DNA of 33,125 nt. Source: Polaromonas sp. AER18D-145 (GTDB taxonomy: Bacteria; Pseudomonadota; Gammaproteobacteria; Burkholderiales; Burkholderiaceae_C). Location: contig NZ_NBZV01000051.1 in NCBI RefSeq assembly GCF_002379095.1, positions 1 to 33,125 of the forward strand, written 5' to 3'. The notes under the pieces are model-generated. The model was given only the letters and a program-made list of their open reading frames with translations. It made no database searches and was not told the origin of the DNA. The position numbers were made by a program, and so were the translations under genes. Below are positions 7,909 to 14,635 of the stretch, piece by piece (the first letter of the stretch is position 1; each line of letters begins with the position of its first letter).

Positions 7909-8083
7909 CACGGCGTTTCCAGAAATTCGCTATTCGGGATGAAGTGCAAGGCGCTTGTCGCATCGCTCTTCGAGCTCATACGAGGGTCGCGCTAGCCGCC
8001 GGAATGTACTTGGGGACATGAGGATTGCGAGCACCGCGCAACGCCGCAATTCGCCCGAATAGCGAATTTATGGAGATGCCGTG
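7909..8083. repeat. Family C large palindromic repeat, copy C1
   Basis: The terminal arms 7909-7938 and 8054-8083 are 30-nt inverted repeats matching at 27 positions. The core of each arm reads AAATTCGCTATTCGGG. The interior contains CCGGAATGTACTTGGGGACA followed by a segment almost identical to copy C2 (20428-20571). It contains no open reading frame of note and no transposase. It lies 34 bp upstream of hemJ and one base from the terminator of the putative small RNA. It resembles a MITE or large REP-like element. Confidence 0.8.
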
Positions 8084-8084
8084 C

Positions 8085-8119
8085 AAAAAAATGCCCGGTT
8101 GACGCTGAGTCAACCGGGC
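8085..8119 (-). terminator. Intrinsic terminator of the putative small RNA
   Basis: On the minus strand an 11-bp perfect stem GCCCGGTTGAC / GTCAACCGGGC with a 5-nt loop is followed, after one A, by seven U residues (plus-strand A-run 8085-8091). No protein gene on the minus strand ends here, so it must serve a non-coding or very short transcript. There is no U-tract on the plus side, so it acts in one direction. Confidence 0.85.
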
Positions 8120-8203
8120 CTGGAAGCCTTGTCTGCTGTGACACTTGAAGGCACCCGCTCAGGGAGGAAAAGCGGGATGCTGCCACCAAAAAGGTAACAA
8201 CAC
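8085..8203 (-). ncRNA. Putative small RNA between hemJ and hemB
   Basis: The minus strand carries a self-contained transcription unit without a gene: promoter at 8209-8238, then about 118 nt, then a strong intrinsic terminator. The transcript can form hairpin 1: GCATCCCGCT pairs with AGCGGGTGC (nine pairs, one bulged U), leaving an 11-nt loop UUUCCUCCCUG. That loop contains CCUCC, the anti-Shine-Dalgarno sequence of 16S rRNA. A weaker element follows (UGUC with GACA), then the terminator. The shape, a C-rich anti-SD loop plus a terminator, is like trans-acting sRNAs that mask ribosome-binding sites. I vaguely recall a published structural RNA motif named after hemB in proteobacteria but cannot verify that this is it. 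Expression is not shown. Confidence 0.65.
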
Positions 8204-8208
8204 GCCGC

Positions 8209-8238
8209 ATTCTAACCACGCATGCAACACGATGACAA
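8209..8238 (-). promoter_or_regulatory. Sigma70 promoter for the putative small RNA
   Basis: Read on the minus strand: TTGTCA (8233-8238), 18-bp spacer, TAGAAT (8209-8214). Each hexamer differs from consensus at one or two positions. Transcription would begin near 8201-8203. Pairing with the orphan terminator at 8085 is the main argument for a small RNA gene. Confidence 0.65.
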
Positions 8239-8275
8239 GCACAGTTCGACCAAAGTGAAAGATAGTTTCGCCGGC

Positions 8276-8295
8276 TATGTTCTGTATCGAACATA
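8276..8295. promoter_or_regulatory. Inverted repeat between the small RNA and hemB (operator candidate)
   Basis: TATGTTC and GAACATA are perfect 7-bp complements separated by TGTATC. The site is 38 bp upstream of the small RNA -35 box and 56 bp upstream of the hemB start, a good position for a regulator of either or both. No known family consensus fits it well. Confidence 0.45.
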
Positions 8296-8351
8296 CAACC
8301 GGCACCGGTGATGAATTTCTGGCCTTGACAAAGCTTTGGCACAATTTGGTC

Positions 8352-9371
8352 ATGACCATCCACGCCTCCAACTTCGCCCCCTACCCGCTCGGCCGGCCGC
8401 GCCGCCTGCGCCGCGACAGCTTCACGCGCAATCTCGTTCGTGAAAACGCGCTGAGCGCGCACGACCTGATTTACCCGGTGTTTGTCACCGAAGGCAGCCA
8501 GCGCCGCGAACCGGTCACCTCCATGCCTGGCGTGGAAAGGCTCAGCCTGGATTTGCTGCTGCCGGTGGCCGAAGAGTGTGTACAACTCGGCATCCCGGTG
8601 ATGGCGCTGTTTCCGGTGATTGACGGCTCGCTCAAAACTTACGACGGCAAGGAAGCGTTGAACCCGGACGGCCTGGTGCCGCGTGTGGTGCGCGAACTGA
8701 AAAAGCGTTTCCCGGAGCTCGGCGTGATGACCGACGTGGCACTCGACCCGTTCACCAGCCACGGCCAGGACGGCCTGCCGGACAAGGCAACCGGCTACAT
8801 CCTGAACGACGAGACGATTGAGCTGCTGGTCGGGCAGGCGCTGGCCCAGGCCGAAGCCGGCGTGGACATCGTTGCGCCCAGCGACATGATGGACGGCCGC
8901 ATTGGCGCGATCCGCCAGGCGCTCGAAGCGCGCAAGCTGATCCACACACGCATCATGGCCTACAGCGCCAAATACGCGAGCGCGTTTTACGGCCCCTTCC
9001 GCGATGCGGTCGGCTCCTCGGGCAACCTCGGCAAGGCCGACAAAAAGGTCTACCAGATGGACCCGGGCAACAGCGACGAAGCGCTGCGCGAAGTGGCCAT
9101 GGACATTGCCGAGGGCGCCGACATGGTGATGGTCAAGCCCGGCATGCCTTACCTGGACGTGGTGCGCCGCGTGAAAGACGAGTTCGGCGTGCCGACCTTC
9201 GCCTACCAGGTCAGCGGTGAATACGCGATGCTCAAGGCGGCCGCGCAAAACGGCTGGCTGGACCACGACGCGGTGATGCTGGAAAGCCTGCTGGCCTTCA
9301 AGCGTGCCGGTGCCGACGGCGTACTCACCTATTTCGCCATCGCGGCAGCGCGTTTGCTACAAAAAACATAG
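8352..9371 (+). CDS. hemB: Delta-aminolevulinic acid dehydratase (porphobilinogen synthase)
   Basis: A 339-residue cytoplasmic enzyme that condenses two 5-aminolevulinate molecules to porphobilinogen. The two active-site lysines are Lys207 (MAYSAKYAS) and Lys262 (MVMVKPGMP). The zinc-site cysteines of the E. coli enzyme are replaced by aspartates (DVALDPFTSHGQDG, Asp128, 132 and 140), marking a magnesium-dependent type. The ATG at 8352 aligns with homologues; a longer in-frame start at 8277 would add an unlikely N-terminus. No clear Shine-Dalgarno sequence is present. The last residues, RLLQKT and the TAG stop, are written by a family B repeat (9355-9411). Confidence 0.96.
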   Translation: MTIHASNFAPYPLGRPRRLRRDSFTRNLVRENALSAHDLIYPVFVTEGSQRREPVTSMPGVERLSLDLLLPVAEECVQLGIPVMALFPVIDGSLKTYDGKEALNPDGLVPRVVRELKKRFPELGVMTDVALDPFTSHGQDGLPDKATGYILNDETIELLVGQALAQAEAGVDIVAPSDMMDGRIGAIRQALEARKLIHTRIMAYSAKYASAFYGPFRDAVGSSGNLGKADKKVYQMDPGNSDEALREVAMDIAEGADMVMVKPGMPYLDVVRRVKDEFGVPTFAYQVSGEYAMLKAAAQNGWLDHDAVMLESLLAFKRAGADGVLTYFAIAAARLLQKT

Positions 9372-9411
9372 CTGCTTGCGCACGACTGACAAGGGCTGCA
9401 GTCCAATTTGA
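9355..9411 (+). repeat. Family B dispersed repeat, copy B2 (hemB end)
   Basis: Begins TTGCTACAAAAAACATAGCT, then GCTTGCGC, AAGGGCTGCAG and CCAATTTG. It encodes the last codons and the TAG stop of hemB, and runs into the upstream region of the corA-like gene. It is nearly identical to the start of copy B5. Confidence 0.75.
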
Positions 9412-9431
9412 CCATCAACCGGACAGACACC

Positions 9432-10586
9432 GTGCAAATTGTTGAATTCACCGCCGACAGCCTGCGCTTTTCGGACGCCCTGCCGGCGCAGGCGCCGGCC
9501 GACGGTTTTGTCTGGGTGTTCCTGGACCGCGACGAATTCGAGACCCACGAGGCCCTGCTGCAGCAGGCGGCGCAGCAACTGGGCGGCTCCACCCTGCTGG
9601 ACCTGCACAGCCAGGACCTGCGCAACCCGGCCCACCCTTCGCATTACGACTACACCTCGATCTACGACCTGATCATCTTCCGGCGGCTGGCCACGCAGGT
9701 CGAAACCCGGGCCGAGGTCGAAGACGAGGCCACGGCCGAGGCTTCCCACGGCCAGGGCGGCGAGCCGCGCACCAAGCCGCGGGGCGGCCTGCCCGCCTTT
9801 AATCGCATCAGCTCCAGGGCGGTGGGTTTTGTGGTGTTCGACCGACTGCTGATCAGCGTGCACCCGCGCGGCTGCTACACCGCCAAAAGTTTCATCCAGC
9901 GCTCGCTGAGCGACGCCAAGTTCAGCGTGGACAGCGTCTCCGCGCGCAGCCGCATCCCGTCCAGCCCGGCCGACCTGGTGCTGCGCATGGTCAACACCAT
10001 GGTGGACAGCTACCTCGAGGTGCGCAAGGAATTGACCAAGCAGCTCGAGCACTGGCAGGCCGAACTGCTCAAGCCCAATTCGCGTTTTATCAACTGGGGC
10101 TCGCTGATGAGCGCACGCAGCCAGCTGCACGTGCTGGAAGACCTGTGCGACGAGCAGCACGACGCGATGCAGGAGTGGCTCGACTCCTTGCGCGAGCAGC
10201 CGATGTCTTCCTTTGCCGCCGACGCCCGGCTCGCGCAGACCCGGCGCGACCAGATGGTGGCGCGGGCGCGCGATGTCATTGAACATATCCAGCGCGTGGT
10301 GCATCACGCACGGCGGCTGGAGCAATCCGCTGAAACCGTGGTGCAGATCCACTTCAGCGCCCAGAGCAACCGCACCAACGACATCATGCGCACGCTGACC
10401 GCGCTGACCGCGGTGTTTCTGCCGCTGAACCTGATCACCGGTTTTTTCGGCATGAACTTTGAGTTCATGCCCCTGATTCACCAGATCGGCGGCTTCTGGT
10501 GGACCCTCGGCTTCATGGTGCTGCTGGTGGTGGTGGTGGTGTCGGTCTTCTGGCGCAAGCGCTACCTGGCCAGAAGCAGGCGTTAG
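9432..10586 (+). CDS. corA: CorA-family magnesium/cobalt transporter
   Basis: A 384-residue inner-membrane divalent cation channel. A long acidic, helical cytoplasmic domain precedes two C-terminal membrane segments. The signature GMN lies in TGFFGMNFEFMP at the end of the first (LTAVFLPLNLITGFFG); the second is TLGFMVLLVVVVVSVFW, and the protein ends with a basic tail RKRYLARSRR. A charged insertion (VEDEATAEASHGQGG, about residues 93-107) interrupts the soluble domain. GTG 9432 is chosen. An in-frame TTG at 9408 lies inside the family B repeat and lacks a ribosome-binding site. The gene may be a CorA paralogue rather than the main magnesium channel. Confidence 0.85.
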   Translation: MQIVEFTADSLRFSDALPAQAPADGFVWVFLDRDEFETHEALLQQAAQQLGGSTLLDLHSQDLRNPAHPSHYDYTSIYDLIIFRRLATQVETRAEVEDEATAEASHGQGGEPRTKPRGGLPAFNRISSRAVGFVVFDRLLISVHPRGCYTAKSFIQRSLSDAKFSVDSVSARSRIPSSPADLVLRMVNTMVDSYLEVRKELTKQLEHWQAELLKPNSRFINWGSLMSARSQLHVLEDLCDEQHDAMQEWLDSLREQPMSSFAADARLAQTRRDQMVARARDVIEHIQRVVHHARRLEQSAETVVQIHFSAQSNRTNDIMRTLTALTAVFLPLNLITGFFGMNFEFMPLIHQIGGFWWTLGFMVLLVVVVVSVFWRKRYLARSRR

Positions 10587-10596
10587 GAGGGCCAGC

Positions 10597-11337
10597 ATGG
10601 CGGCGGTGGTGCGCATCGGTTGCGCCGGCTGGCGCCTTCCCCGGGACAGCTGGCCGCAGTTCCCAGATACCGGCACCCACCTGCAGCGTTACGCCCGGCG
10701 TTTCAACGCGGTGGAAATCAATTCTTCGTTCTACCGGTCGCACCAGCCGGCCACGTACGAACGCTGGGCCGCGGCAGTGCCTGCCGGCTTCCGTTTTTCG
10801 GTCAAACTGCCCAAAACCATCACCCACGAAAAACGCCTGCAAGGCTGCGCCCCGCTGCTGCACAGCTTTCTCGCCGAGGCGGCTTGCCTGGGGGAACGGC
10901 TGGGCTGCCTGCTGGTGCAGCTGCCGCCCAGCCTGGCACTGGACACCCGCGCGGCGTCCGGCTTTCTGCACACCCTGAGAAAGCAGAACACAGGACCGGT
11001 GGCACTCGAGCCCCGGCATGCCAGCTGGTTCGAGCCACCCGCCGACGCGCTGCTGCGTTCGTTTGAAGTGGCCCGCGTGCTGGCCGACCCGGTGCTGTTT
11101 GAAGCGGGCGCCCGGCCCGGTGGCTGGCCCGGCGTGGTCTACCTGCGCTTGCATGGGTCGCCGCGCACGTACTACTCGCCCTATGACCACGCCCTGCTGG
11201 ACCGGCTGGCCGCGCGGCTCGTCCTGGAAGCGGCGGCGGCTGACACGGTCTGGTGCATTTTTGACAATACCGCTTCGGGCGCAGCCACGGAAAATGCCCT
11301 TTACACCCGCCGCGCGGTACAGGGTCCGGGCACCTGA
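10597..11337 (+). CDS. DUF72 family protein
   Basis: A 246-residue protein of the DUF72 (COG1801, YecE-like) family with a TIM-barrel-like fold. Typical blocks are RIGCAGWRLPRDSWPQFP at the start, FNAVEINSSFYRSH (residues about 35-48), FRFSVKLPKTITHE, VALEPRHASWF and VYLRLHGSPRTYYSPY. The biochemical function is unknown in any organism I can recall. The ATG at 10597 follows TAGGAGGG, whose Shine-Dalgarno part overlaps the stop of the corA gene, so the two are co-transcribed. Confidence 0.88.
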   Translation: MAAVVRIGCAGWRLPRDSWPQFPDTGTHLQRYARRFNAVEINSSFYRSHQPATYERWAAAVPAGFRFSVKLPKTITHEKRLQGCAPLLHSFLAEAACLGERLGCLLVQLPPSLALDTRAASGFLHTLRKQNTGPVALEPRHASWFEPPADALLRSFEVARVLADPVLFEAGARPGGWPGVVYLRLHGSPRTYYSPYDHALLDRLAARLVLEAAAADTVWCIFDNTASGAATENALYTRRAVQGPGT

Positions 11338-11375
11338 CAGCGGCGTTTCCTCCACCGCAAGCCGAAGGAGTTGTG

Positions 11376-11954
11376 ATGAGCTCAGCCGCCACAGCAAGAC
11401 CCACCCCCTATGGCGACCCCGGGTCCGCCGCAGAACCGACCTGCGTCGACGACCTGACGCGCCAGAACGTACAGGCCATGCAGCGCTTGGAAGAGGCCGC
11501 ACTCGCCTCGCGCAGCCGTTCTGACCGCATCGCCGGTTTCATTGCCCGCTTTTGCGGCTCCATGCCTTTTGTCGGGGTGCACGTGGCGATATTTTCTGCC
11601 TGGCTGCTTGTCAATTCAATTCCTGCGCTGCCCCACTTCGACCCTTACCCGTTTACCTTCCTCACACTGGTGGTGTCGCTCGAAGCGATTTTCCTCTCGA
11701 CCTTCATCCTGATCAGCCAGAACCATGAGCTGCGAATCAGTGAACGGCGCAACCAGCTGGACCTGCAGATCAACCTGCTGACAGAGCAGGAAAACACCAA
11801 GATGCTGCAGATGCTGGAGCGCATCGCCAAAAAAGTCGGTGTATCCATGGACGACGATCCCGCCGTACACATCCTGAAAAAGGCGACACATCCGGAAGCG
11901 CTGGTGGAGCAAATCGAGCAGGCGCAGCGCGACGGTTCCCAGGCGTCCCAATAG
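11376..11954 (+). CDS. DUF1003 family membrane protein
   Basis: A 192-residue protein with two membrane segments (VGVHVAIFSAWLLVNSI and FTFLTLVVSLEAIFLSTFIL), followed by ISQNHELRISERRNQLDLQI and a cytoplasmic helical tail. That block is diagnostic of DUF1003. Its function is not established. The ATG at 11376 follows GAAGGAG five bases upstream; a GTG one codon earlier is also possible. It is the last gene of a plus-strand run and converges on the GST gene 17 bp away with no obvious terminator. Confidence 0.87.
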   Translation: MSSAATARPTPYGDPGSAAEPTCVDDLTRQNVQAMQRLEEAALASRSRSDRIAGFIARFCGSMPFVGVHVAIFSAWLLVNSIPALPHFDPYPFTFLTLVVSLEAIFLSTFILISQNHELRISERRNQLDLQINLLTEQENTKMLQMLERIAKKVGVSMDDDPAVHILKKATHPEALVEQIEQAQRDGSQASQ

Positions 11955-11971
11955 CCGGGCGTTGCAGCCGC

Positions 11972-12622
11972 TCAGACCCAGGGCTGGGCGATCTGCTCCG
12001 TTTTGAAGACCCGCAACACCGCCGGCCGCGCCAGCATGCGCTGCAGGTAGGGCCCAAGATGCGGACGCGTGCGCGCGGCGGGCGACTGGAAGTTGCGCGT
12101 CCAGCGGCACAGCGTGAACACATAGGCGTCCAACGCGCTGTACTGCCCGCCGGCAAACCAGGGACCGCCGTGGCGCGCCAGTTCGGCATCGAGCTGGTCG
12201 AGCAGGCCGCCGACTTTTGCTTCGGCCTGCGCCTTGACCTCTGCCGCACCGGCGGCATTGCCGGGCGCCACCGAGCGCTCCGGATAGAAGTAAACAATCA
12301 GCGTGGCCTGCAGGGTGTTGGTCAGCCACATCAGCCATTTGTAGAAGTGGGCGCGCGCTGGCGTGCCCACGGGTGGCACCAGCCCCGCTTCGGGATGCAT
12401 GTCGCTCAGGTGCAGGCAGATCGCCGCGGTTTCATACAGCACCAGGCCGCCATCAACCAGCACCGGGATCAGGCCGTTCGGATTGAGCTGGAGGTAGTCC
12501 GGCGCCTTGTGGGCGTTTTGCAGGCGGTCCACCAGCACGCGCTGGTAAGGCACGCCGATTTCTTCAAGCACGATGTGCGGCACCATGGCCGCGGTGCTGG
12601 GGTAGTAGTGAAGCTGGATCAT
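11972..12622 (-). CDS. Glutathione S-transferase family protein
   Basis: A 216-residue cytosolic GST. The N-terminal thioredoxin fold begins MIQLHYYPSTAAMVPHIVLE with the catalytic-region Tyr and Ser near residues 6-8. The glutathione-binding NPNGLIPVLVDGGLVLYETA block (about residues 48-67) carries the cis-proline and the E(T/S) pair. The C-terminal helical domain contains the conserved SALDAYVFTLCRW segment with its N-capping Asp. The substrate is unknown. ATG 12620-12622 is chosen; a family A repeat begins immediately upstream and supplies the leader, so the ribosome-binding site is poor. Confidence 0.88.
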   Translation of the reverse strand: MIQLHYYPSTAAMVPHIVLEEIGVPYQRVLVDRLQNAHKAPDYLQLNPNGLIPVLVDGGLVLYETAAICLHLSDMHPEAGLVPPVGTPARAHFYKWLMWLTNTLQATLIVYFYPERSVAPGNAAGAAEVKAQAEAKVGGLLDQLDAELARHGGPWFAGGQYSALDAYVFTLCRWTRNFQSPAARTRPHLGPYLQRMLARPAVLRVFKTEQIAQPWV

Positions 12623-12722
12623 GGCCCCCACGCTCGCTCACTTCGTGTAGCTCGCTGCCCCCCGAGGGGGCGCTGCGCCTGCGGACCGGCAAAGCCGGCT
12701 CCGCGGCCCCGGCTGGCTTGGC
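12623..12722 (+). repeat. Family A hairpin-chain repeat, copy A2
   Basis: Left end GGCCCCCACGCTCGCTCACT, then GCCCCCCGAGGGGGC, GCGCTGCGC and CCGGCAAAGCCGG, each a short hairpin, ending near GCGGCCCCGGCTGG. It abuts the GST start codon directly and fills most of the GST-amidohydrolase gap. The same modules in the same order occur at 13503, 16097 and 25372. Confidence 0.75.
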
Positions 12723-12764
12723 AGCACGTCTGGCGGAAAATTGCGGTGGTGAGGAGAGTTCTCT

Positions 12765-13766
12765 TCATTTCACGCCAAACAGGGTCGCGCCGTTGTCCCA
12801 GGCGATTTTCCGCGCGACATCGGGCGGCAGGTCGCCCAACCAGGTGCGGTAACCCTTCATGAGTTCGTCGTAATACTGCCAGCGCTGGTTGACCCAGGTG
12901 TCCGAGCCGATCATGAATCGGCCCGGGTACTTGAGCAGCAGCGCGCGCCATTCCGGACACAGCTTGCCGGCGTCGCAGGTCAGGCCGGGCCGGTAGGACA
13001 GCTCGCCCATCAGCGTCGGGTAGCGGGCCAGCAGCGCCTCCACCCGCGCCACGGGAACGCCGCTGATGCCGGTGTGCGCCCAGATCAGCCGGGCGTTGGG
13101 TGCGTGCGCCATCAGCAGGTCAATCGCCACATCGTCCACATGCGAGAGCACCGCGAGTTTGTTTTTCTCGGCGAACTGCATCAGCTTTTTCGCGACCGGT
13201 CCGTTGGCATGGGTGCTGTCGTACAGATGGAATTCACCGATGCCCTTGTAGGGTCCGGCCTGGGCGCCGCTGACGCCGCGCGCAAACTCGGCCTGCACCA
13301 TCTCGTAAATCGTCTCGTCGCGAAACCAGTTGTCGTAGTCGGCGCGGTTGCGGTACAGGCGGATGAAAGGCACCACGGTGACACCGGCGCGCGCCGTCTG
13401 CTCCGAGGCCGCCAGCGCCTTGGTGCCGTCGTTGGGCCGCGAGTTGGCGACGATGGCCTTGACGCCGTTGCGCTGCATGCGCGCCAGCACATCGGCGGGA
13501 CCATGGGGGCCCCCACACACGGCCCCCACGCTTTTCACTTCGTGTAATGCGCTGCCCCCCGCGGGGGCTGAACTTGCTTGGGGCGGCCCGGCGCTGCGTT
13601 CGCCGCAATTCCAGGCCTCCTCGTTGTAATGCAGGTGCGCATCGAACAGCGGGCCGCTGTAGTCGGCCGCCTGGGCGGTCGCCGAAAACGCTATCAAAAA
13701 CAGAGCTGCTGGCGCCCGCCATTCAAGGGCCAAAGGCCAAAAACACTTGAAGCGCGGGCGGCCCAT
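12765..13766 (-). CDS. Exported amidohydrolase (amidohydrolase_2 type) with two repeat-derived segments
   Basis: A 333-residue TIM-barrel metal-dependent hydrolase. The metal motif DAHLH has His44 and His46. Downstream, IGEFHLYDS, LSHVDD, LIWAHTG and MIGSDTW provide the remaining histidines and the catalytic Asp. An N-terminal signal peptide (cleavage after SATAQA, residue 33) predicts periplasmic location. Residues about 6-25, the signal-peptide core, are encoded by family B repeat B3. Residues about 54-88, just after the HLH motif, are encoded by family A copy A3 and look foreign to the fold. The ATG at 13764-13766 is 3 bp from the upstream DLH stop, so the two are probably coupled. The substrate is unknown. 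Confidence 0.8.
   Translation of the reverse strand: MGRPRFKCFWPLALEWRAPAALFLIAFSATAQAADYSGPLFDAHLHYNEEAWNCGERSAGPPQASSAPAGGSALHEVKSVGAVCGGPHGPADVLARMQRNGVKAIVANSRPNDGTKALAASEQTARAGVTVVPFIRLYRNRADYDNWFRDETIYEMVQAEFARGVSGAQAGPYKGIGEFHLYDSTHANGPVAKKLMQFAEKNKLAVLSHVDDVAIDLLMAHAPNARLIWAHTGISGVPVARVEALLARYPTLMGELSYRPGLTCDAGKLCPEWRALLLKYPGRFMIGSDTWVNQRWQYYDELMKGYRTWLGDLPPDVARKIAWDNGATLFGVK
13503..13607 (+). repeat. Family A hairpin-chain repeat, copy A3, in frame inside a gene
   Basis: Contains GGCCCCCACGC, TTTTCACTTCGTGTAATGCG and GCCCCCCGCGGGGGC in the same order as copies A2, A4 and A5. It spans about 105 bp (35 codons) of the amidohydrolase gene and keeps the frame open. It encodes residues such as PPQASSAPAGGSALHEVKSV. 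Confidence 0.75.
13692..13750 (+). repeat. Family B dispersed repeat, copy B3, encoding a signal peptide
   Basis: GCTATCAAAAACAGAGCTGC, then TGGCGCCCGCC, AAGGGCCAAAGGCC and AAAAACACTTGA. Read on the opposite strand it encodes residues about 6-25 of the amidohydrolase, including the hydrophobic APAALFLI core. Confidence 0.75.
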
Positions 13767-13769
13767 GGC

Positions 13770-14459
13770 TCAGTCCAGGTGGCTGGCGAAAAACGCCAGC
13801 GTGCGCGCCTTGGCCAGTGTGGCCGCCGCCTCGTTGTACGAGCCGCGCTGGTCGCAGTTGAAGCCGTGGTTGGCTTTGTAGACATGCACCTCGACGCCGG
13901 GCTGGGCTTTCTTGAAAGCTTCGACGGTGTCGAGCGGAATCCAGTGGTCCTGGTCGCCGAAGTGCACCATCACCGGGCAGGCCGGCTGGCGCGCCGGCTC
14001 CTCACCCACCGTCATGCCGCCACCGTAATAAGGCACGGCCGCCGACAGGCCGGACAGCGTGCAGGCCGCGCGCCAGGTCAGCAGGCCGCCCCAGCAGTAA
14101 CCGACGATGCCGACCTTGCCGCCCGTGCTTTTCGCCGCGTACTGGATGGCCGCCTGGATGTCCTGCAACACCCCGGGTGCCGGCAAGGCTTCGACCGCGG
14201 TCTTGAGCGCAAAGCCGGCGTTCATGTCGGCCTCGGTGTAGCCAAGTTCCACCTCCGGCTTGACGCGGTGGAAGGTGGCCGGCGCGACCGCCAGGTAACC
14301 GGCCGCCGCGTAACCGTCGGCGACCGAGCGGATGTGCGAGTTGACGCCGAAAATTTCCTGCAGCACCACCACGGCGGCTTTCGGCGTGCCGGCCGGCTCG
14401 GCCACGTAGGCCGGAAAAACAAAACCGTCGGCGGCGGTGAGGTCGATGAATTTACCCAT
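13770..14459 (-). CDS. Dienelactone hydrolase family protein
   Basis: A 229-residue alpha/beta hydrolase. The nucleophile is Cys122 in VGYCWGG, with Asp171 (FGDQDHW) and His198 (KANHGFNCD) completing the triad. Glu35 in LQEIFG is the conserved residue that primes the cysteine. Classical members open dienelactone to maleylacetate in chloroaromatic breakdown; many homologues have other esterase roles, so the substrate is open. There is no signal peptide. The start is ATG at 14457-14459 with AGGAGAC upstream. It is followed 3 bp later by the amidohydrolase. Confidence 0.9.
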   Translation of the reverse strand: MGKFIDLTAADGFVFPAYVAEPAGTPKAAVVVLQEIFGVNSHIRSVADGYAAAGYLAVAPATFHRVKPEVELGYTEADMNAGFALKTAVEALPAPGVLQDIQAAIQYAAKSTGGKVGIVGYCWGGLLTWRAACTLSGLSAAVPYYGGGMTVGEEPARQPACPVMVHFGDQDHWIPLDTVEAFKKAQPGVEVHVYKANHGFNCDQRGSYNEAAATLAKARTLAFFASHLD

Positions 14460-14535
14460 GGCGAAAGTCTCCTGTTCAGTTGCTGGTTAACGCATTATTG
14501 ATTTTTCCAATTACACGACAGTGAATTGGACTGCT

Positions 14536-14570
14536 CTCACCCTCGCCCTCTGGGAGAGGGTCGGGGTGAG
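14536..14570. repeat. Palindromic repeat, 16-bp imperfect stem
   Basis: CTCACCCTCGCCCTCT and AGAGGGTCGGGGTGAG pair around GGG at 14 of 16 positions. Similar CCCTCTCCC/GGGAGAGGG palindromes are common dispersed elements in proteobacterial genomes. It lies between the isomerase and the DLH genes, with no U-tract. Confidence 0.6.
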
Positions 14571-14573
14571 GGA

Positions 14574-14611
14574 TTGAGCGTTCCGATTGTCCTGAGTTGT
14601 GAAACGCTCAA
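14574..14611 (-). terminator. Hairpin downstream of the isomerase gene (weak terminator candidate)
   Basis: TTGAGCGTT (14574-14582) and AACGCTCAA (14603-14611) are perfect 9-bp complements around a 20-nt loop. It is 25 bp beyond the isomerase stop, directly next to the palindrome at 14536. No U-tract follows on the minus strand, so termination would have to be inefficient or Rho-assisted. Confidence 0.3.
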
Positions 14612-14635
14612 TAATTTTTCAATTTCAACTTCAAT

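Noticed and set aside
7909..8083. Palindrome C1 as an insertion sequence
   Set aside because: No transposase frame and no target-site duplication are visible; it is better described as a non-autonomous palindromic repeat.
8283..8297. LexA-like CTGT half-site near the inverted repeat
   Set aside because: The second half-site ACAG is missing at the required spacing.
8325..8351. TTGACA just before the hemB start as a promoter
   Set aside because: The correctly spaced -10 position would fall on the start codon region and reads GGTCAT. The near sigma54-like TTGGCAC here also lacks a matching TTGC element.
7992..9266. 424-codon minus-strand open frame
   Set aside because: It runs antisense through hemB, the small RNA region and a palindromic repeat, and its product has no family features.
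9408..9431. TTG at 9408 as the corA start
   Set aside because: It lies inside the family B repeat without a ribosome-binding site. GTG 9432 starts a more typical N-terminus, though the case is not closed.
12623..12631. GTG at 12631 as the GST start
   Set aside because: It falls in the family A repeat; the ATG at 12622 gives the normal GST N-terminus.
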